64,000 bases of DNA from Opitutia bacterium Tous-C4FEB. GTDB lineage: Bacteria > Verrucomicrobiota > Verrucomicrobiia > Opitutales > Opitutaceae. The stretch lies in NCBI GenBank assembly GCA_002304445.1, contig NEVA01000001.1:124001-188000 (forward strand), in the 5' to 3' direction. The position numbers and the translations under genes are program-made. The notes below the pieces were generated by a model. It had not been told where the DNA came from. It searched no databases and saw only the letters and a program-made list of their open reading frames with translations. Positions 17,429 through 28,193 of this stretch are shown piece after piece; position 1 is the stretch's first letter; every line of letters starts with the position of its first letter.

Positions 17429-19704
17429 AATCCTTCCGAGTTCTTCTGGCCGCGCTCGCCACCACCGCTAGCTACGCGGCCGGAGCGGTCACCGACTTCG
17501 CGCCGCTGCGCGAAAAAATCGCCGGCCTCGGCACGTTGACCTCGCCCCCCGCCGTCCACCCCGCCGAGGGCTTCGCCGCCACCGGCACAATCAAACCTCT
17601 CTTCTTCGAGAGCCTGCCGTATCGGGGAAACTCCACCCGCGTTTTCGCGTGGCTCGGTCTGCCCGCCGGGCGCCCGGCAAAAGTCCCCGGTGTCGTCCTC
17701 GTGCACGGCGGCGGCGGCACGGCGTTCAAGGAATGGGTGCAGAAATGGAACGATCAGGGCTTCGCCGCGATCTCCATCGCGGTCGAAGGCCAAACCGATG
17801 AACGCATCGCCAACGCGCCGCCGGGCGCCCAATGGAAACGCCACGCCGCCGCCGGACCCGTGCGCACCGGCATCTACGGCGACTCCGCCGAGCCGCTCAC
17901 CGATCAGTGGATGTATCACGCTGTCGCCGCCACGGTTCTCGCCAACTCCTTGCTCCGCTCGTTACCCGAAGTGGACGCCACACACGTCGGCATTTGCGGC
18001 ATCTCATGGGGCGGTATCATTACCTCGACCGTCGTCGGGATCGATCCGCGTTTCGCCTTCGGCATCCCGATTTATGGCTGCGGTGCGCTCAATCGCATTC
18101 CCAACCAATACGGCCGCGCGCTCGGCGATCTCGCGCTCTATCGCGAAGTCTGGGAACCATTGATCCGCCTGCCTCGCGCCACGATGCCGCTGCTCTGGCT
18201 CACCGGTCCGCGCGATGCGCACTTCCCCCTCGACGCGCAGCAAACCAGCTACCGTACCGCCTCCGGCCCGCGCCTGGTTTCAATTCCCTTCGACATGAAG
18301 CACGGCCACCCGCCGGGTTGGAATCCGCCCGACAGCTACGCCTTCGCGAAGTCCGTCGTCGAAACCGGCCGCCCTTGGGCCCGCGAGGTGTCGCAGGAAA
18401 GCCATGACGCTACCGCCCGGGTCACCTTCGAAGTCACTCGCCAGGTAAGCGCGGCGACCCTCGTTTTCAAACGCGCGACCGACTGGGAGAAACTCCCGGC
18501 TCAACTCGAAACCGCGTCCGGTCGCGTCACCGCCACCGCGATTGTTCCCGCCGGCGCCACCGCCTACTTCTTCAACCTCAACGCCGACGGCTTAACGCTC
18601 AGCTCCGAACTCCAGACCATCAATCCTGCCGCTCCGCCTCGCGTGACCGCCCCGAACCGCGGTTTCTCTTGGGACCGCGTCCCGCTCAATCTTCATTTCG
18701 GAAAACGCAACGCCAGCCTCACCGACGACGAGATCGATTTCATCGCACGTCGCAGCGCGTTGATCGCCCTCGAGAAAAGCCACGGCGTCACCCCCCACGG
18801 CAGCACCGAGGCCGGCATCGCGGACTCCGCGCGGCGGATCACGCAGCGCAACCCGGACGCCAAAGTTCTCTTCTACCTCAACGCCTTCATCAACTGGCCC
18901 GGCTACGATGCCTTCAAAACCTACCGCCCCGAGTGGACGCTCCGCACCGCGGGCGGCGAGATCGTGACCCACCCCTCCGGCACGCCGCGCCCCGATCCCT
19001 CCAACGCCGAATTCCGCGAGTGGTGGTCCGAAGTGGTGGCCACGGCCAACCGCTCCGCCCCGCTGGGCGGCGTCTTTGTCGATGCGCTGCCGCAGGCACT
19101 TTCTCCCGGCCTCGCCAAACAGGTCGGCGATGCCAAAGCCCGCGCCATCGTCGCCGGCCTGCGCGAGATGCTCGCGCTCACGAAACGCAAACTCGGCCCC
19201 GACCGCCTTGTCCTCGCGAACGGACTGCGCACGACGGATTTTCGCGAGATCCTCGATTGGGAGGGCATCGACGGCGTGATGATCGAACACTTCGGCGCGT
19301 TCAAAACCGACTCGCCCACCGACATCAAAGCCGATCTCGAGTCCATCGCGCTCGCCGCCGCCAAAGGAAAGTTCGTCGTGATCAAGGGCTGGCCCGGTTT
19401 CAACTGGCTGGACAAAGAAATGATGCAGCGCCCCTACGCCGAACTCCTCCAACTCGCGCGCGAGCGCCTCACGTTTCCACTCGCCTGCTTCCTCGTCGCC
19501 GCGCAGCCCGGCTCGCAGTTTTGCTACTCGTGGGGCTACCGCGAAGAGCACGGGATGCTCGATGCCTACCCCGAATTCGACCGCCCGCTTGGCCCGCCCC
19601 AAGCCGACGCAAAATGGGTCGGCCTCACCGCCACCCGCGAATTCGCCCACGCCTCCGTCTGGGTCGACCTCACGACCAAGCAAGCCCGCATCGACTGGCG
19701 CTGA
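17425..19704 (+). CDS. bimodular protein: alpha/beta-hydrolase (acetyl-xylan-esterase/dienelactone-hydrolase-like) plus putative TIM-barrel glycoside hydrolase (hypothetical GH15/DUF-type)
   Basis: N-terminal half: VPGVVLVHGGGGTAFKEW..GICGISWGGIITSTVVG..GPRDAHFPLDAQQ. C-terminal half: RGFSWDRVPLNLHFGKRNASLTDDEIDFIARRSALIALEKSHG..GVFVDALPQ..GIDGVMIEHFG. 4-bp overlap (ATGA) with GH29. Confidence 0.8.
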   Translation: MKSFRVLLAALATTASYAAGAVTDFAPLREKIAGLGTLTSPPAVHPAEGFAATGTIKPLFFESLPYRGNSTRVFAWLGLPAGRPAKVPGVVLVHGGGGTAFKEWVQKWNDQGFAAISIAVEGQTDERIANAPPGAQWKRHAAAGPVRTGIYGDSAEPLTDQWMYHAVAATVLANSLLRSLPEVDATHVGICGISWGGIITSTVVGIDPRFAFGIPIYGCGALNRIPNQYGRALGDLALYREVWEPLIRLPRATMPLLWLTGPRDAHFPLDAQQTSYRTASGPRLVSIPFDMKHGHPPGWNPPDSYAFAKSVVETGRPWAREVSQESHDATARVTFEVTRQVSAATLVFKRATDWEKLPAQLETASGRVTATAIVPAGATAYFFNLNADGLTLSSELQTINPAAPPRVTAPNRGFSWDRVPLNLHFGKRNASLTDDEIDFIARRSALIALEKSHGVTPHGSTEAGIADSARRITQRNPDAKVLFYLNAFINWPGYDAFKTYRPEWTLRTAGGEIVTHPSGTPRPDPSNAEFREWWSEVVATANRSAPLGGVFVDALPQALSPGLAKQVGDAKARAIVAGLREMLALTKRKLGPDRLVLANGLRTTDFREILDWEGIDGVMIEHFGAFKTDSPTDIKADLESIALAAAKGKFVVIKGWPGFNWLDKEMMQRPYAELLQLARERLTFPLACFLVAAQPGSQFCYSWGYREEHGMLDAYPEFDRPLGPPQADAKWVGLTATREFAHASVWVDLTTKQARIDWR

Positions 19705-19726
19705 TCGCCTGTTACCGCTGTTTTCT

Positions 19727-21268
19727 ATGTTCCCCATTCGCCCACTGTTTTTTACCTTCCTCTCTCTCGTTCTCTTACTCCCCGCCGCTACGGCGGAATC
19801 ACGCCGGCCCAACATTCTCTTCATCATCGTCGACGACCAGTCGCCGTTCGACCTAAAGGCCTATAATCCGGAGTCGGCGCTGCGCTCCCCCAACCTCGAT
19901 CGCCTCGCCGCCCAGGGCATAGTGCTCGACGGTGCGTATCACATGGGTTCGTTCGTAGGCGGCGTTTGCACGCCGTCGCGCCACATGATCATGAGCGGTC
20001 GCTCCGTCTGGCACCTGCCGATCGGTCCGGGCGCCGATGCCCATTGCCCGCCCAACCTCGAACAGAGCACGATGCCCGCCGTCTTCAACCGCGCCGGTTA
20101 CGACACCATGCGCACGTGCAAGATGGGCAACAGCTACGAGGCGGCCAACAAGCTCTTCACCATCCGCAAGGACGCCACCAAGCGCGGTGGCACCGACGAG
20201 ACCGGCAGCGCCTGGCACGGCGAACAGGTTCTCGCCTATCTCCAGAACCGCGAAGCCACACAGGACCGCGATCCCTTCCTCATCTTTTTTGGCTTCTCCC
20301 ACCCGCACGACACCCGCGACGGCAAGCCCGACCTCCTCGCGAACTACGGTGCAACGAACCACACGGACAAAACCCAGCCGCCGCCCGCGCACCCGAAGCA
20401 GCCGGCGCTGCCCGAAAACTACCTGCCCGCGCATCCCTTTCAACACGGCCATCCCGGTCTCCGTGACGAGGTGGCGGTGAGCGGCGTCTGGGAGCGCCGC
20501 GACGAGCGCACGATCCGCAACGAAATCGGCCGCCAGTTCGCCTGCTCTGAAGCCATCGACACCGAGATCGGCCGCGTCCTCGCAAAGCTCGAAGCCATTG
20601 GTGAGCTCGACAACACCTACATCATCTACACCGCCGACCACGGCATGGCGATCGGCCGCCACGGCCTGCAGGGAAAACAAAATCTCTACGAGCACACCTG
20701 GCGCGTCCCCTTCATCGCCAAAGGTCCAGGCATCAAACCCGGCACGCGCGCCGCCGGCAACGCCTACCTGCTCGACGTACTCGCCACCCTTTGCGATTTC
20801 GCCGGCATCACCGCGCCCGCGAGCAACGAAGGCCTGAGTCTCCGACCCGTGCTCGAGAGCAAGAAACCCGTCGTGCGCGAGACGCTCTACGGCGTCTACA
20901 ACGGCGGCACCAAGCCCGGCATGCGCAGCGTAAAGTACGGCGACTGGAAGCTGGTGAAGTTCGACGTGATGGACGGCAGCGTGCGCGAAACCCAGCTCTT
21001 CAATCTCCGGGAAAATCCGCACGAATTTCTCGAGCAGCACCACGACCCCGCGGTCGTCGCGCTCACCGGCGTCAAACCCGCCGCGCACCAGCGCAACCTC
21101 GCCGCCGACCCGCGCCACGCCGCGAAGCTCGCTGAGCTGGAGGCCTTGCTCCTCGCCGAGATGCGCCGCCTCGACGACCCGTGGCGCCTCTGGAACCAAC
21201 CCCAAGACGGCCTGACCCCACCACGTCAGGCCCCTGCTTCCCAGGGGAAGAAAAGCGCGCCAAACTGA
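19727..21268 (+). CDS. sulfatase
   Basis: RPNILFIIVDDQSPFDLKAYNPESALRSPNLDRLAAQG; CTPSR; TADHGMAIGRHGLQGKQNLYEHTWRVPFIAKGPG. ATG 19727 follows the end of the upstream gene; C-terminal tail QGKKSAPN. Confidence 0.94.
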   Translation: MFPIRPLFFTFLSLVLLLPAATAESRRPNILFIIVDDQSPFDLKAYNPESALRSPNLDRLAAQGIVLDGAYHMGSFVGGVCTPSRHMIMSGRSVWHLPIGPGADAHCPPNLEQSTMPAVFNRAGYDTMRTCKMGNSYEAANKLFTIRKDATKRGGTDETGSAWHGEQVLAYLQNREATQDRDPFLIFFGFSHPHDTRDGKPDLLANYGATNHTDKTQPPPAHPKQPALPENYLPAHPFQHGHPGLRDEVAVSGVWERRDERTIRNEIGRQFACSEAIDTEIGRVLAKLEAIGELDNTYIIYTADHGMAIGRHGLQGKQNLYEHTWRVPFIAKGPGIKPGTRAAGNAYLLDVLATLCDFAGITAPASNEGLSLRPVLESKKPVVRETLYGVYNGGTKPGMRSVKYGDWKLVKFDVMDGSVRETQLFNLRENPHEFLEQHHDPAVVALTGVKPAAHQRNLAADPRHAAKLAELEALLLAEMRRLDDPWRLWNQPQDGLTPPRQAPASQGKKSAPN

Positions 21269-21315
21269 TTCTCGCAGGCGTCCTCGCTCCGGCCTCAACC
21301 TTCCCACCCTCCCCC

Positions 21316-24300
21316 ATGCCCCTACCGCGCCCTCTTCGCTCCCTCTCTCTTTCCCTCCTGCTCTCCTTCTCAGCCGTCGCCGCGACCGTCTCCGTCGGCT
21401 CGGCGCAGACCTCCGCCAACGCCACCGGCTCGATCTCCGGTCGGGTCTTGGCTGCTGGCACGGATAGTTTCCTGAAACGCGTCCGCGTCACCGTCGAAGG
21501 TACCTCGCTCGAAACCTTCACCGATGCCGCGGGTGCCTACCGCATCGAAAGCGTTCCCGTCGGCACGGCGCGGGTAAAATTGTTCTACACCGGCATGACG
21601 CCCGTCACCGCTTCCGTCGCCGTCGCCGCCGGGCAATCCGCCCTCCACGACGTCACGCTCACAGCCGTCGGACAGAGCGACCCCACAGCGGACCGCGTGA
21701 AGCTCGCTATATTCCTCGTATCCACCTCCAAGGAAATGGAGGCCTCCGCCATCGCCATCAACGAGCAGCGTTTCGCCTCCAACCTAAAGACCGTCGTGGC
21801 CACCGATGAGTTCGGCACCGTCGCCGAAGGGCACGTGGGCGAATTTTTGAAATTCCTGCCCGGCGTCACGATGGACTACGCCGGAGGCAACGCCCGCGAG
21901 ATCTCCATCAACGGCGCGCCCGCCGACAACGTCCCCGTGACGCTCGACGGCTTCAGCCTCGCTACCGCGATCAGCGGCATTTCCCGCGCCTCCGCCGTCG
22001 ACATGGTTTCCATCAACGGCATCTCGCGCGTCGAGGTTTCCTTCTCGCCGACCCCCGACACCTCCGGCGCAGCCCTCGCAGGCTCGGTAAACATGATTCC
22101 ACGCAGCGCCTTCGAGCGCTCGCGACCCGTCTTCAACGGCAGCATCTACGCGATGATGCGCGACCATCGCAAGGAGCTCCACGCCACCCCCGGTCCGCGC
22201 GAGGATCGCCGGACCAAGGCGCCCCCAGGCTTCGACTTCTCGTGGGTGGTGCCGATAAACAAGCGCTTCGGCTTCACGCTTTCAGGTGGCCGCACGAGCC
22301 AGTTCGCTGGCCAAGACCAGGTCACCAACACGTGGCGCGGCGCCGGGACGGTCACCAATGGCACCGCCTTTCCTCACACCACACCCGATCAACCCTACCT
22401 GTCCACCTTCGCCGTGCGCGGTGGCCTCAAGGAAACCACGCGCCACTCCCTCGCCGCCACGCTCGATTTCAAATTCGCTCGCTCCGACACGCTTTCGCTC
22501 TCGGTCCAAGCGTCGCGCTTCGAGGAGGATTATCTGAGCCAGACCCTCACCTTCAACGTCGGCGGCGTGCTGCCCGGAAACTTCACGCCCTTCTCGACCC
22601 GCGGCACCACGGCCTTGGGCGATCTCGTCAGTGGCAACGCCGGCGGCTACCGCAAAAACCAAACCTACATGCCCACGCTCCGCTGGCGGCACGACGGACC
22701 GGTGTGGAAAGCCGAGGCCGGCGCCGGCTATTCTCGCGCCCGCTACAACGGCGGCGACCTCGAGCGTGGCTACTTCGCCAACACCAGCGCGCGGCGCACG
22801 GGCGTGACCGTGGCCTTCGACGATATTTTCTACCTGCGGCCCAACAGCATCACCGTGACCGATAGCGCGACCGGCACCCCGCTCGATCCGTACAGCCTCA
22901 ACCACTACGCGGTGACGGGCGCCGGCAGCGGCCAACCCGAAAACAACGACCAGCAGCGCACCCTCTTCGCCAACGTGCAGCGCGACTTCCCGTGGCGCGT
23001 GCCCCTCACCCTCAAGGCCGGGCTCGACCACCGCGAAGGCGTGCGTGATCTCCGCGCGGACGACAACCGCACCTACAGTTTCGTCGGCGGAGACGGCCGC
23101 GCCAGCACCACCCCCATCGGCAGCGATGACGCGGCGGCGCCGTTCTGGGTGCCCGAGTTGTCCGAGCGCGCCCATCCTTACGGTTTCCCGCGCATCCAAT
23201 GGGTCGGCACCAACCGTCTGCTCGACTACTATCGCGCCAACCCCACCCATCTCACTTTCAACGAAAACGCCCGCTACCGCGCCGCCGTCACCAACTCCAA
23301 GCACACCAAGGAGGCCGTCTCGTCCGCGTTCCTGCGGGGTGACGTCGCATTGGTCGAGCGCCGCCTCAAACTCGTCGGTGGCCTCCGCGCCGAGCAGACC
23401 AACATCGAGGCCGACGGTCCGCTCACCGACGCCACGCGCAACTATCAGCGCGACGCCAGCGGACGAGTGCTCCGAGCCGCCAACGGCACGCCGCTTCTCC
23501 TTTTCCCCACGACGAACGCCCTCGCCGTCTCCCAGCTCACGTTTCTTGAGCGCGGCACTCAGGTCGAAAAAGAATACCTCCGCCTCTTTCCCAGCCTCAA
23601 CGCCTCCTTCAACCTCCGGGAAAATCTCATCGTCCGTGCCGCGCGTTATTCATCCGTCGGCCGGCCCAACCTGAACCAATACGCCGGCGGCCTCACCCTC
23701 CCCGACCCCGACAGCGATGCGTCCAATCCCGCCAACCGCATCGTCGTCAACAACGCTGGCATCAAGGCGTGGAGCGCGGAGACCACCAACGCGCGCTTCG
23801 AGTATTATCTCGCGGGCGTCGGCCAGATTTCCGTCGGCGGTTTTCGCCGCGACATCACGAATTTCTTCGGCGGTACCGTCTTCGACGCGACCCCCGAGTT
23901 TCTCGCCCTCTACGGCCTCGATCCCGCGATCTACGAAAAATTTGATGTCACGACCCAGTATAATCTACCCGGCAAAGTCCGCCTCACCGGCGTCGACTTC
24001 AGCTACAAACAGGCGCTCACCGGTCTGCCGTCGTGGGCGCGCGGCGTACAGGTCTTCGCCAACGCCAGTGCGCAACGCGTGACCGGCGATGACACCGCAA
24101 CCGCCAATTTCGCCGGCTACATTCCGCGCAGCGGCAGTTGGGGGGTGAGCCTCACGCGGCCAAACTACAATCTCCGCATCAACTGGAACTATCGCGGCCG
24201 CCAGCGCCGAGGCATCGTCGCCACCGGTCCGAGCATCGAACCGGGCACCTACAATTGGGGCTCCAAGCGCCTCTACATCGACGTCTCCGCCGAATACTCG

Positions 24301-24459
24301 CTCACGCGGCGAATCGCGCTCTTCACTAATCTGCGCAACATCGGCGACGCCACCGAAGACACCGAGATTCACGGCCCAAACACGCCCGCGCACGCGCAGT
24401 TCCGCTCACGCCTCGACTTCGGGTCACTGTGGACTTTCGGCCTCAAAGGCACGTTCTGA
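21316..24459 (+). CDS. TonB-dependent receptor with N-terminal carboxypeptidase-regulatory-like domain
   Basis: GSISGRVLAAGTDSFLKRVRVTVEGTSLETFTDAAGAYRIESVPVG; VATDEFGTVAEGHVGEFLKFLPGVTMDYAGGNAREISINGAPADNVPVTLDGF; beta-barrel with C-terminal LWTFGLKGTF. Confidence 0.93.
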   Translation: MPLPRPLRSLSLSLLLSFSAVAATVSVGSAQTSANATGSISGRVLAAGTDSFLKRVRVTVEGTSLETFTDAAGAYRIESVPVGTARVKLFYTGMTPVTASVAVAAGQSALHDVTLTAVGQSDPTADRVKLAIFLVSTSKEMEASAIAINEQRFASNLKTVVATDEFGTVAEGHVGEFLKFLPGVTMDYAGGNAREISINGAPADNVPVTLDGFSLATAISGISRASAVDMVSINGISRVEVSFSPTPDTSGAALAGSVNMIPRSAFERSRPVFNGSIYAMMRDHRKELHATPGPREDRRTKAPPGFDFSWVVPINKRFGFTLSGGRTSQFAGQDQVTNTWRGAGTVTNGTAFPHTTPDQPYLSTFAVRGGLKETTRHSLAATLDFKFARSDTLSLSVQASRFEEDYLSQTLTFNVGGVLPGNFTPFSTRGTTALGDLVSGNAGGYRKNQTYMPTLRWRHDGPVWKAEAGAGYSRARYNGGDLERGYFANTSARRTGVTVAFDDIFYLRPNSITVTDSATGTPLDPYSLNHYAVTGAGSGQPENNDQQRTLFANVQRDFPWRVPLTLKAGLDHREGVRDLRADDNRTYSFVGGDGRASTTPIGSDDAAAPFWVPELSERAHPYGFPRIQWVGTNRLLDYYRANPTHLTFNENARYRAAVTNSKHTKEAVSSAFLRGDVALVERRLKLVGGLRAEQTNIEADGPLTDATRNYQRDASGRVLRAANGTPLLLFPTTNALAVSQLTFLERGTQVEKEYLRLFPSLNASFNLRENLIVRAARYSSVGRPNLNQYAGGLTLPDPDSDASNPANRIVVNNAGIKAWSAETTNARFEYYLAGVGQISVGGFRRDITNFFGGTVFDATPEFLALYGLDPAIYEKFDVTTQYNLPGKVRLTGVDFSYKQALTGLPSWARGVQVFANASAQRVTGDDTATANFAGYIPRSGSWGVSLTRPNYNLRINWNYRGRQRRGIVATGPSIEPGTYNWGSKRLYIDVSAEYSLTRRIALFTNLRNIGDATEDTEIHGPNTPAHAQFRSRLDFGSLWTFGLKGTF

Positions 24460-24521
24460 GTATTCCGTCGCCCGTCGGCTTATCCCACCAATCGCCCCTG
24501 CCTCTTCATCTCACCCCACTC

Positions 24522-26048
24522 ATGAAACACCTTGTCCTCCTAGCCTCCCTGCTCGCCTGCGCCGTCACCATCCGCGCCGCCGCACCCGCCAAACCGATCG
24601 CCGGCGCCCAGCCGAACATTATTTTCATCCTCACGGACGATCAGGGGTACGGCGACATCTCAGCCCACGGAAATCCCGTCCTGAAGACGCCACACCTCGA
24701 CCGGCTCCGCGCCGAGGGCGTGCGCTTCACCGATTTTCACGTTAGCCCCACGTGCTCCCCGACCCGCAGCGCCCTTTTCACCGGCCGCCATGAATTCAAA
24801 AACGGCGTCACTCACACGGTCCTCGAGCGCGAGCGCATGACCCTCGCCGCGACCACGCTGCCGCAGGTGCTGCAGTCGGCCGGTTACACCACGGGGATTT
24901 TCGGCAAATGGCATCTCGGCGACGAAGCGGAGTATCGACCCGAGAGCCGCGGCTTCGACGAGGTCTACATCCACGGCGGCGGTGGCATCGGCCAGACCTT
25001 CCCCGGCTCCTGCGGCGATGCGCCCGGCAACACGTATTTTGATCCCGCGCTCCTCCACAACGGAAAGTTCGAGAAAACGCGGGGCTACTGCACCGACCTC
25101 TTCTACGGCCAGGCTACGCAGTGGATCGACGTCCAGCGCCGTGCAAAAAAACCCTTCTTTGCCTACATCCCGTCGAACACTCCCCACGGCCCCTACATTG
25201 CCCGCCCGGAGGACCGCGCGCTCTACGAGGGCAAGGGCCTCGAGCCCGCGACCGAAAACTTCTTCGGCATGATCCACAATATCGACCAAAACATCGGCCG
25301 GCTCCTCGCGAAACTCGACGAGTGGGGCATCGCCCAAAACACCCTCGTCATCTTCATGAACGACAACGGCGGCACCGCCGGCGTGAAGGTGTTCAACGCC
25401 GACATGCGCGGGCAAAAGGGCACCGCCTGGATCGGGGGCACGCGCGCGAATGCGTTCTGGCGCTGGCCCGGCACGCTCCAACCCGCCGATTGCGGCGTGC
25501 TCTCCGCCCACATCGATTTTTTCCCCACGCTCGCCGCGATCGCCGGAGCCAAAGTGCCGGCCGCCGTCGCGCAGTCCCAGATTGAGGGCCGTAGCCTCGT
25601 GCCCGTGCTCCAAAATCCCGCCGCGAAATTGCCCGACCGTTACCAGTTCACCCACCAGGGCCGCTGGCCGAAACTCGGCGATCCCAACGAAGCCAAATTC
25701 AAGGTCGCCGCCGTGCGCAACACGCGCTGGGCGATGGTCAGCGAGAACGGCGGCCGCACGCCCAATTGGCAGCTCTTCGACCTCAGCGTCGACTACGGTC
25801 AAAAAAACAACGTCATCGCACAGCACCCCGAAGTGGCGAAGGAGCTCGGCGCCGCGTTCGACCAGTGGTGGTCCGAGTGTCTGCCGCTCATGGTGAACGA
25901 AAAAGCGATGGGACCCGCGATCAATCCCTTCCAGGAAATCTACTACCGCCAGTTCGGCGGCAGCCCGACACCCGAAGCCCTCGCAAAGATGGACCCCAAG
26001 GGAGCTCTCACGTTTGGCCTGCCGAAAGCCGGTAAGAAAAAGAACTAA
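24522..26048 (+). CDS. sulfatase
   Basis: QPNIIFILTDDQGYGDISAHGNPVLKTPHLDRLRAEGVRFTDFHVSPTCSPTRSALFTGRHEFKNGVTHT; IFGKWHLGDE; MNDNGG. Close paralogue at 58051-59568. Confidence 0.95.
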   Translation: MKHLVLLASLLACAVTIRAAAPAKPIAGAQPNIIFILTDDQGYGDISAHGNPVLKTPHLDRLRAEGVRFTDFHVSPTCSPTRSALFTGRHEFKNGVTHTVLERERMTLAATTLPQVLQSAGYTTGIFGKWHLGDEAEYRPESRGFDEVYIHGGGGIGQTFPGSCGDAPGNTYFDPALLHNGKFEKTRGYCTDLFYGQATQWIDVQRRAKKPFFAYIPSNTPHGPYIARPEDRALYEGKGLEPATENFFGMIHNIDQNIGRLLAKLDEWGIAQNTLVIFMNDNGGTAGVKVFNADMRGQKGTAWIGGTRANAFWRWPGTLQPADCGVLSAHIDFFPTLAAIAGAKVPAAVAQSQIEGRSLVPVLQNPAAKLPDRYQFTHQGRWPKLGDPNEAKFKVAAVRNTRWAMVSENGGRTPNWQLFDLSVDYGQKNNVIAQHPEVAKELGAAFDQWWSECLPLMVNEKAMGPAINPFQEIYYRQFGGSPTPEALAKMDPKGALTFGLPKAGKKKN

Positions 26049-26094
26049 ACCGCCCCGGCCGAAAGCGCGAACACCCGTTGCTCCCATTTTCCCC

Positions 26095-27975
26095 ATGCCC
26101 CACCTCCGCTCCCTTCTTCCTCTCACCCTGTCCGTCCTTCTCGCCCTATCCGCCGCCGCAGCCACGGCCGCGCCTACGACCAAACCCAACATCGTCTTCG
26201 TCATCACCGACGATCAGGGCTACGGCGATCTCGGCTTCACGGGCAATCCCATCGTCAAGACGCCGCACCTTGACCGGCTTTCCACCGAATCCTCGCAACT
26301 GAAAGACTACCATGTCGCGCCCACTTGCTCGCCCACGCGCGCCGCGCTGCTCACCGGCCATTGGACCAACCGCACCGGCGTGTGGCACACCGTCAACGGC
26401 CGCTCGATGCTGCGCGAAAACGAGATCACCGTCGGCCAGTTGCTCAAAGCCCACGGCTACGCCACCGGCATGTTCGGCAAGTGGCACCTCGGCGACAACT
26501 ACCCCTACCGCCCGCAGGACCGCGGTTTCACCGAGGTCTATTACCACGGCGGCGGCGGGGTCGGCCAGACGCCCGATCTCTGGGACAACTCCTACTTCGA
26601 CGGCAGCTATTTTCACAACAACCGCATCGTCGCCGCCAAGGGTTTTTGCACCGACGTGTTTTTCGCCGAGGCCCACCGCTTCATCCGCGAGCAAGCCGCC
26701 GCCAAAAAACCTTTCCTCGCCTACATCTCGCTCAACGCCCCGCACAGCCCGTTTCACGCCCCGCAAAACTACCTCGACCTCTACCCGCAGCAGCCGCCCG
26801 AACTCGCGTCGTTCTTCGGCATGATCACCAACATCGACGACAACGTCGGCACCACTCGCGCGCTCCTGCGTGAGCTCGGTATCGCCGACAACACGCTCTT
26901 CATTTTCACCACCGACAACGGCACCGCCACCGGCGAAAAAATCTTCAACGCCGGTATGCGCGGCAAAAAAGGCAGCGAATACGAGGGCGGCCACCGCGTG
27001 CCCCTCCTCGCCCACTGGCCCGCCGCCGGTTGGACGAAACCGCACGTCAACGACACGCTCAGCCACGCCGTCGACATCGTGCCCACGCTCCTCGACGTCA
27101 CCGGCGCGCCCACTCCCGCCGGCCTCAAGTTCGACGGCCGTTCCATTCGTCCGCTCCTCGATCCCGTCGCGGACACCGCCTCGTGGCCGCACGAGCGCAT
27201 GCTCGTCACTGATTCCCAGCGCGAGCGCGATCCGGTGAAGTGGAAACAGTCCGCCGTCATGTCCGGCCCGTGGCGGCTCATCAACGGCCAGGAACTTTAC
27301 GAAATCAAAGCCGATCCCGGCCAGCAGCGGAACCTCTTCGCCGAACAACCCGCGCGCGCCGCCAAAATGCGTGCGTTCTACGAGGCGTGGTGGGCCGAGC
27401 TGGAGCCGACCTTCGCGCAGACCACCGAGATTTACCTCGGCCATCCCGAGCATCCCGTCGTGAGTCTCACCGGCCACGACTGGATCCAGGAGGCCCTCCC
27501 GCCGTGGAACCAGCAGCACATCCGCGTCGCCGATGGATTCGCTCCCGCACGCCCCAACGCCGTCAAAGGCAAAAACGCGAAAGCTGCCGCCGCGCCCGCC
27601 GCGCCCGCCGAAAAATCCGTCCACGCCGGCCACTGGGCCGTGAAAGTCGTCACCGCCGGCCGCTACGAAATCAGCGTGCGCCGCTGGCCCGTCGAGGCGA
27701 ACCACCCGATCACCGCCGCGTTGCCCCCGGGTGAAAAAGTCCCCGGCGCCAGCGTCGCCTTCCGCGCCCGCCCCGGCGTCGCGATCCCCGCGACCACCGC
27801 CACGCTGCGCATCGGCGGACGCGACCTCGCTTCGTCGCCCGTGCGTGCCACCGACACTGCCATCGCCTTCACGACCACGCTCACCGCCGGTTCCCACCAA
27901 CTCGCCCCGGTCTTCACCACCGCCGACGGCCACGAAGTCGGCGCCTACTACGCGGTCGTCACGAAACTTCCCTGA
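26095..27975 (+). CDS. sulfatase with C-terminal beta-sandwich-like extension
   Basis: KPNIVFVITDDQGYGDLGFTGNPIVKTPHLDRL; CSPTR; MFGKWHLGDNYPYRPQDRGFTEVYYHGGGG; C-terminal HWAVKVVTAGRYEISVRRWP. Confidence 0.95.
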   Translation: MPHLRSLLPLTLSVLLALSAAAATAAPTTKPNIVFVITDDQGYGDLGFTGNPIVKTPHLDRLSTESSQLKDYHVAPTCSPTRAALLTGHWTNRTGVWHTVNGRSMLRENEITVGQLLKAHGYATGMFGKWHLGDNYPYRPQDRGFTEVYYHGGGGVGQTPDLWDNSYFDGSYFHNNRIVAAKGFCTDVFFAEAHRFIREQAAAKKPFLAYISLNAPHSPFHAPQNYLDLYPQQPPELASFFGMITNIDDNVGTTRALLRELGIADNTLFIFTTDNGTATGEKIFNAGMRGKKGSEYEGGHRVPLLAHWPAAGWTKPHVNDTLSHAVDIVPTLLDVTGAPTPAGLKFDGRSIRPLLDPVADTASWPHERMLVTDSQRERDPVKWKQSAVMSGPWRLINGQELYEIKADPGQQRNLFAEQPARAAKMRAFYEAWWAELEPTFAQTTEIYLGHPEHPVVSLTGHDWIQEALPPWNQQHIRVADGFAPARPNAVKGKNAKAAAAPAAPAEKSVHAGHWAVKVVTAGRYEISVRRWPVEANHPITAALPPGEKVPGASVAFRARPGVAIPATTATLRIGGRDLASSPVRATDTAIAFTTTLTAGSHQLAPVFTTADGHEVGAYYAVVTKLP

Positions 27976-28064
27976 GGCCTGCCTCGGAACGGGGACGTCC
28001 GCCAATCAAAACCAATCCGCCGCTTTTTCGGCGGTGAGACGTTTCGGGGCAGGAACGTCTCACC
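27974..28064. terminator. cluster of hairpins between a sulfatase and mqo (possible terminator or intergenic palindromic element)
   Basis: GAGGC-CT-GCCTC, CCGCCG-CTTTTT-CGGCGG, and the 11-bp stem GGTGAGACGTT..AACGTCTCACC (28033-28064). Confidence 0.5.
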
Positions 28065-28193
28065 TGCGATTCAGTGCTGGAGCGATTCCGGACTCGGTCA
28101 GAACGCGGACCCACCGCGATCACCCCGAATTCGCCCTTGCCCTTCGTCACTTGGCCCTAGGCAGTGGCCGTGGCTATCTTCGCCCTGCCTCCC

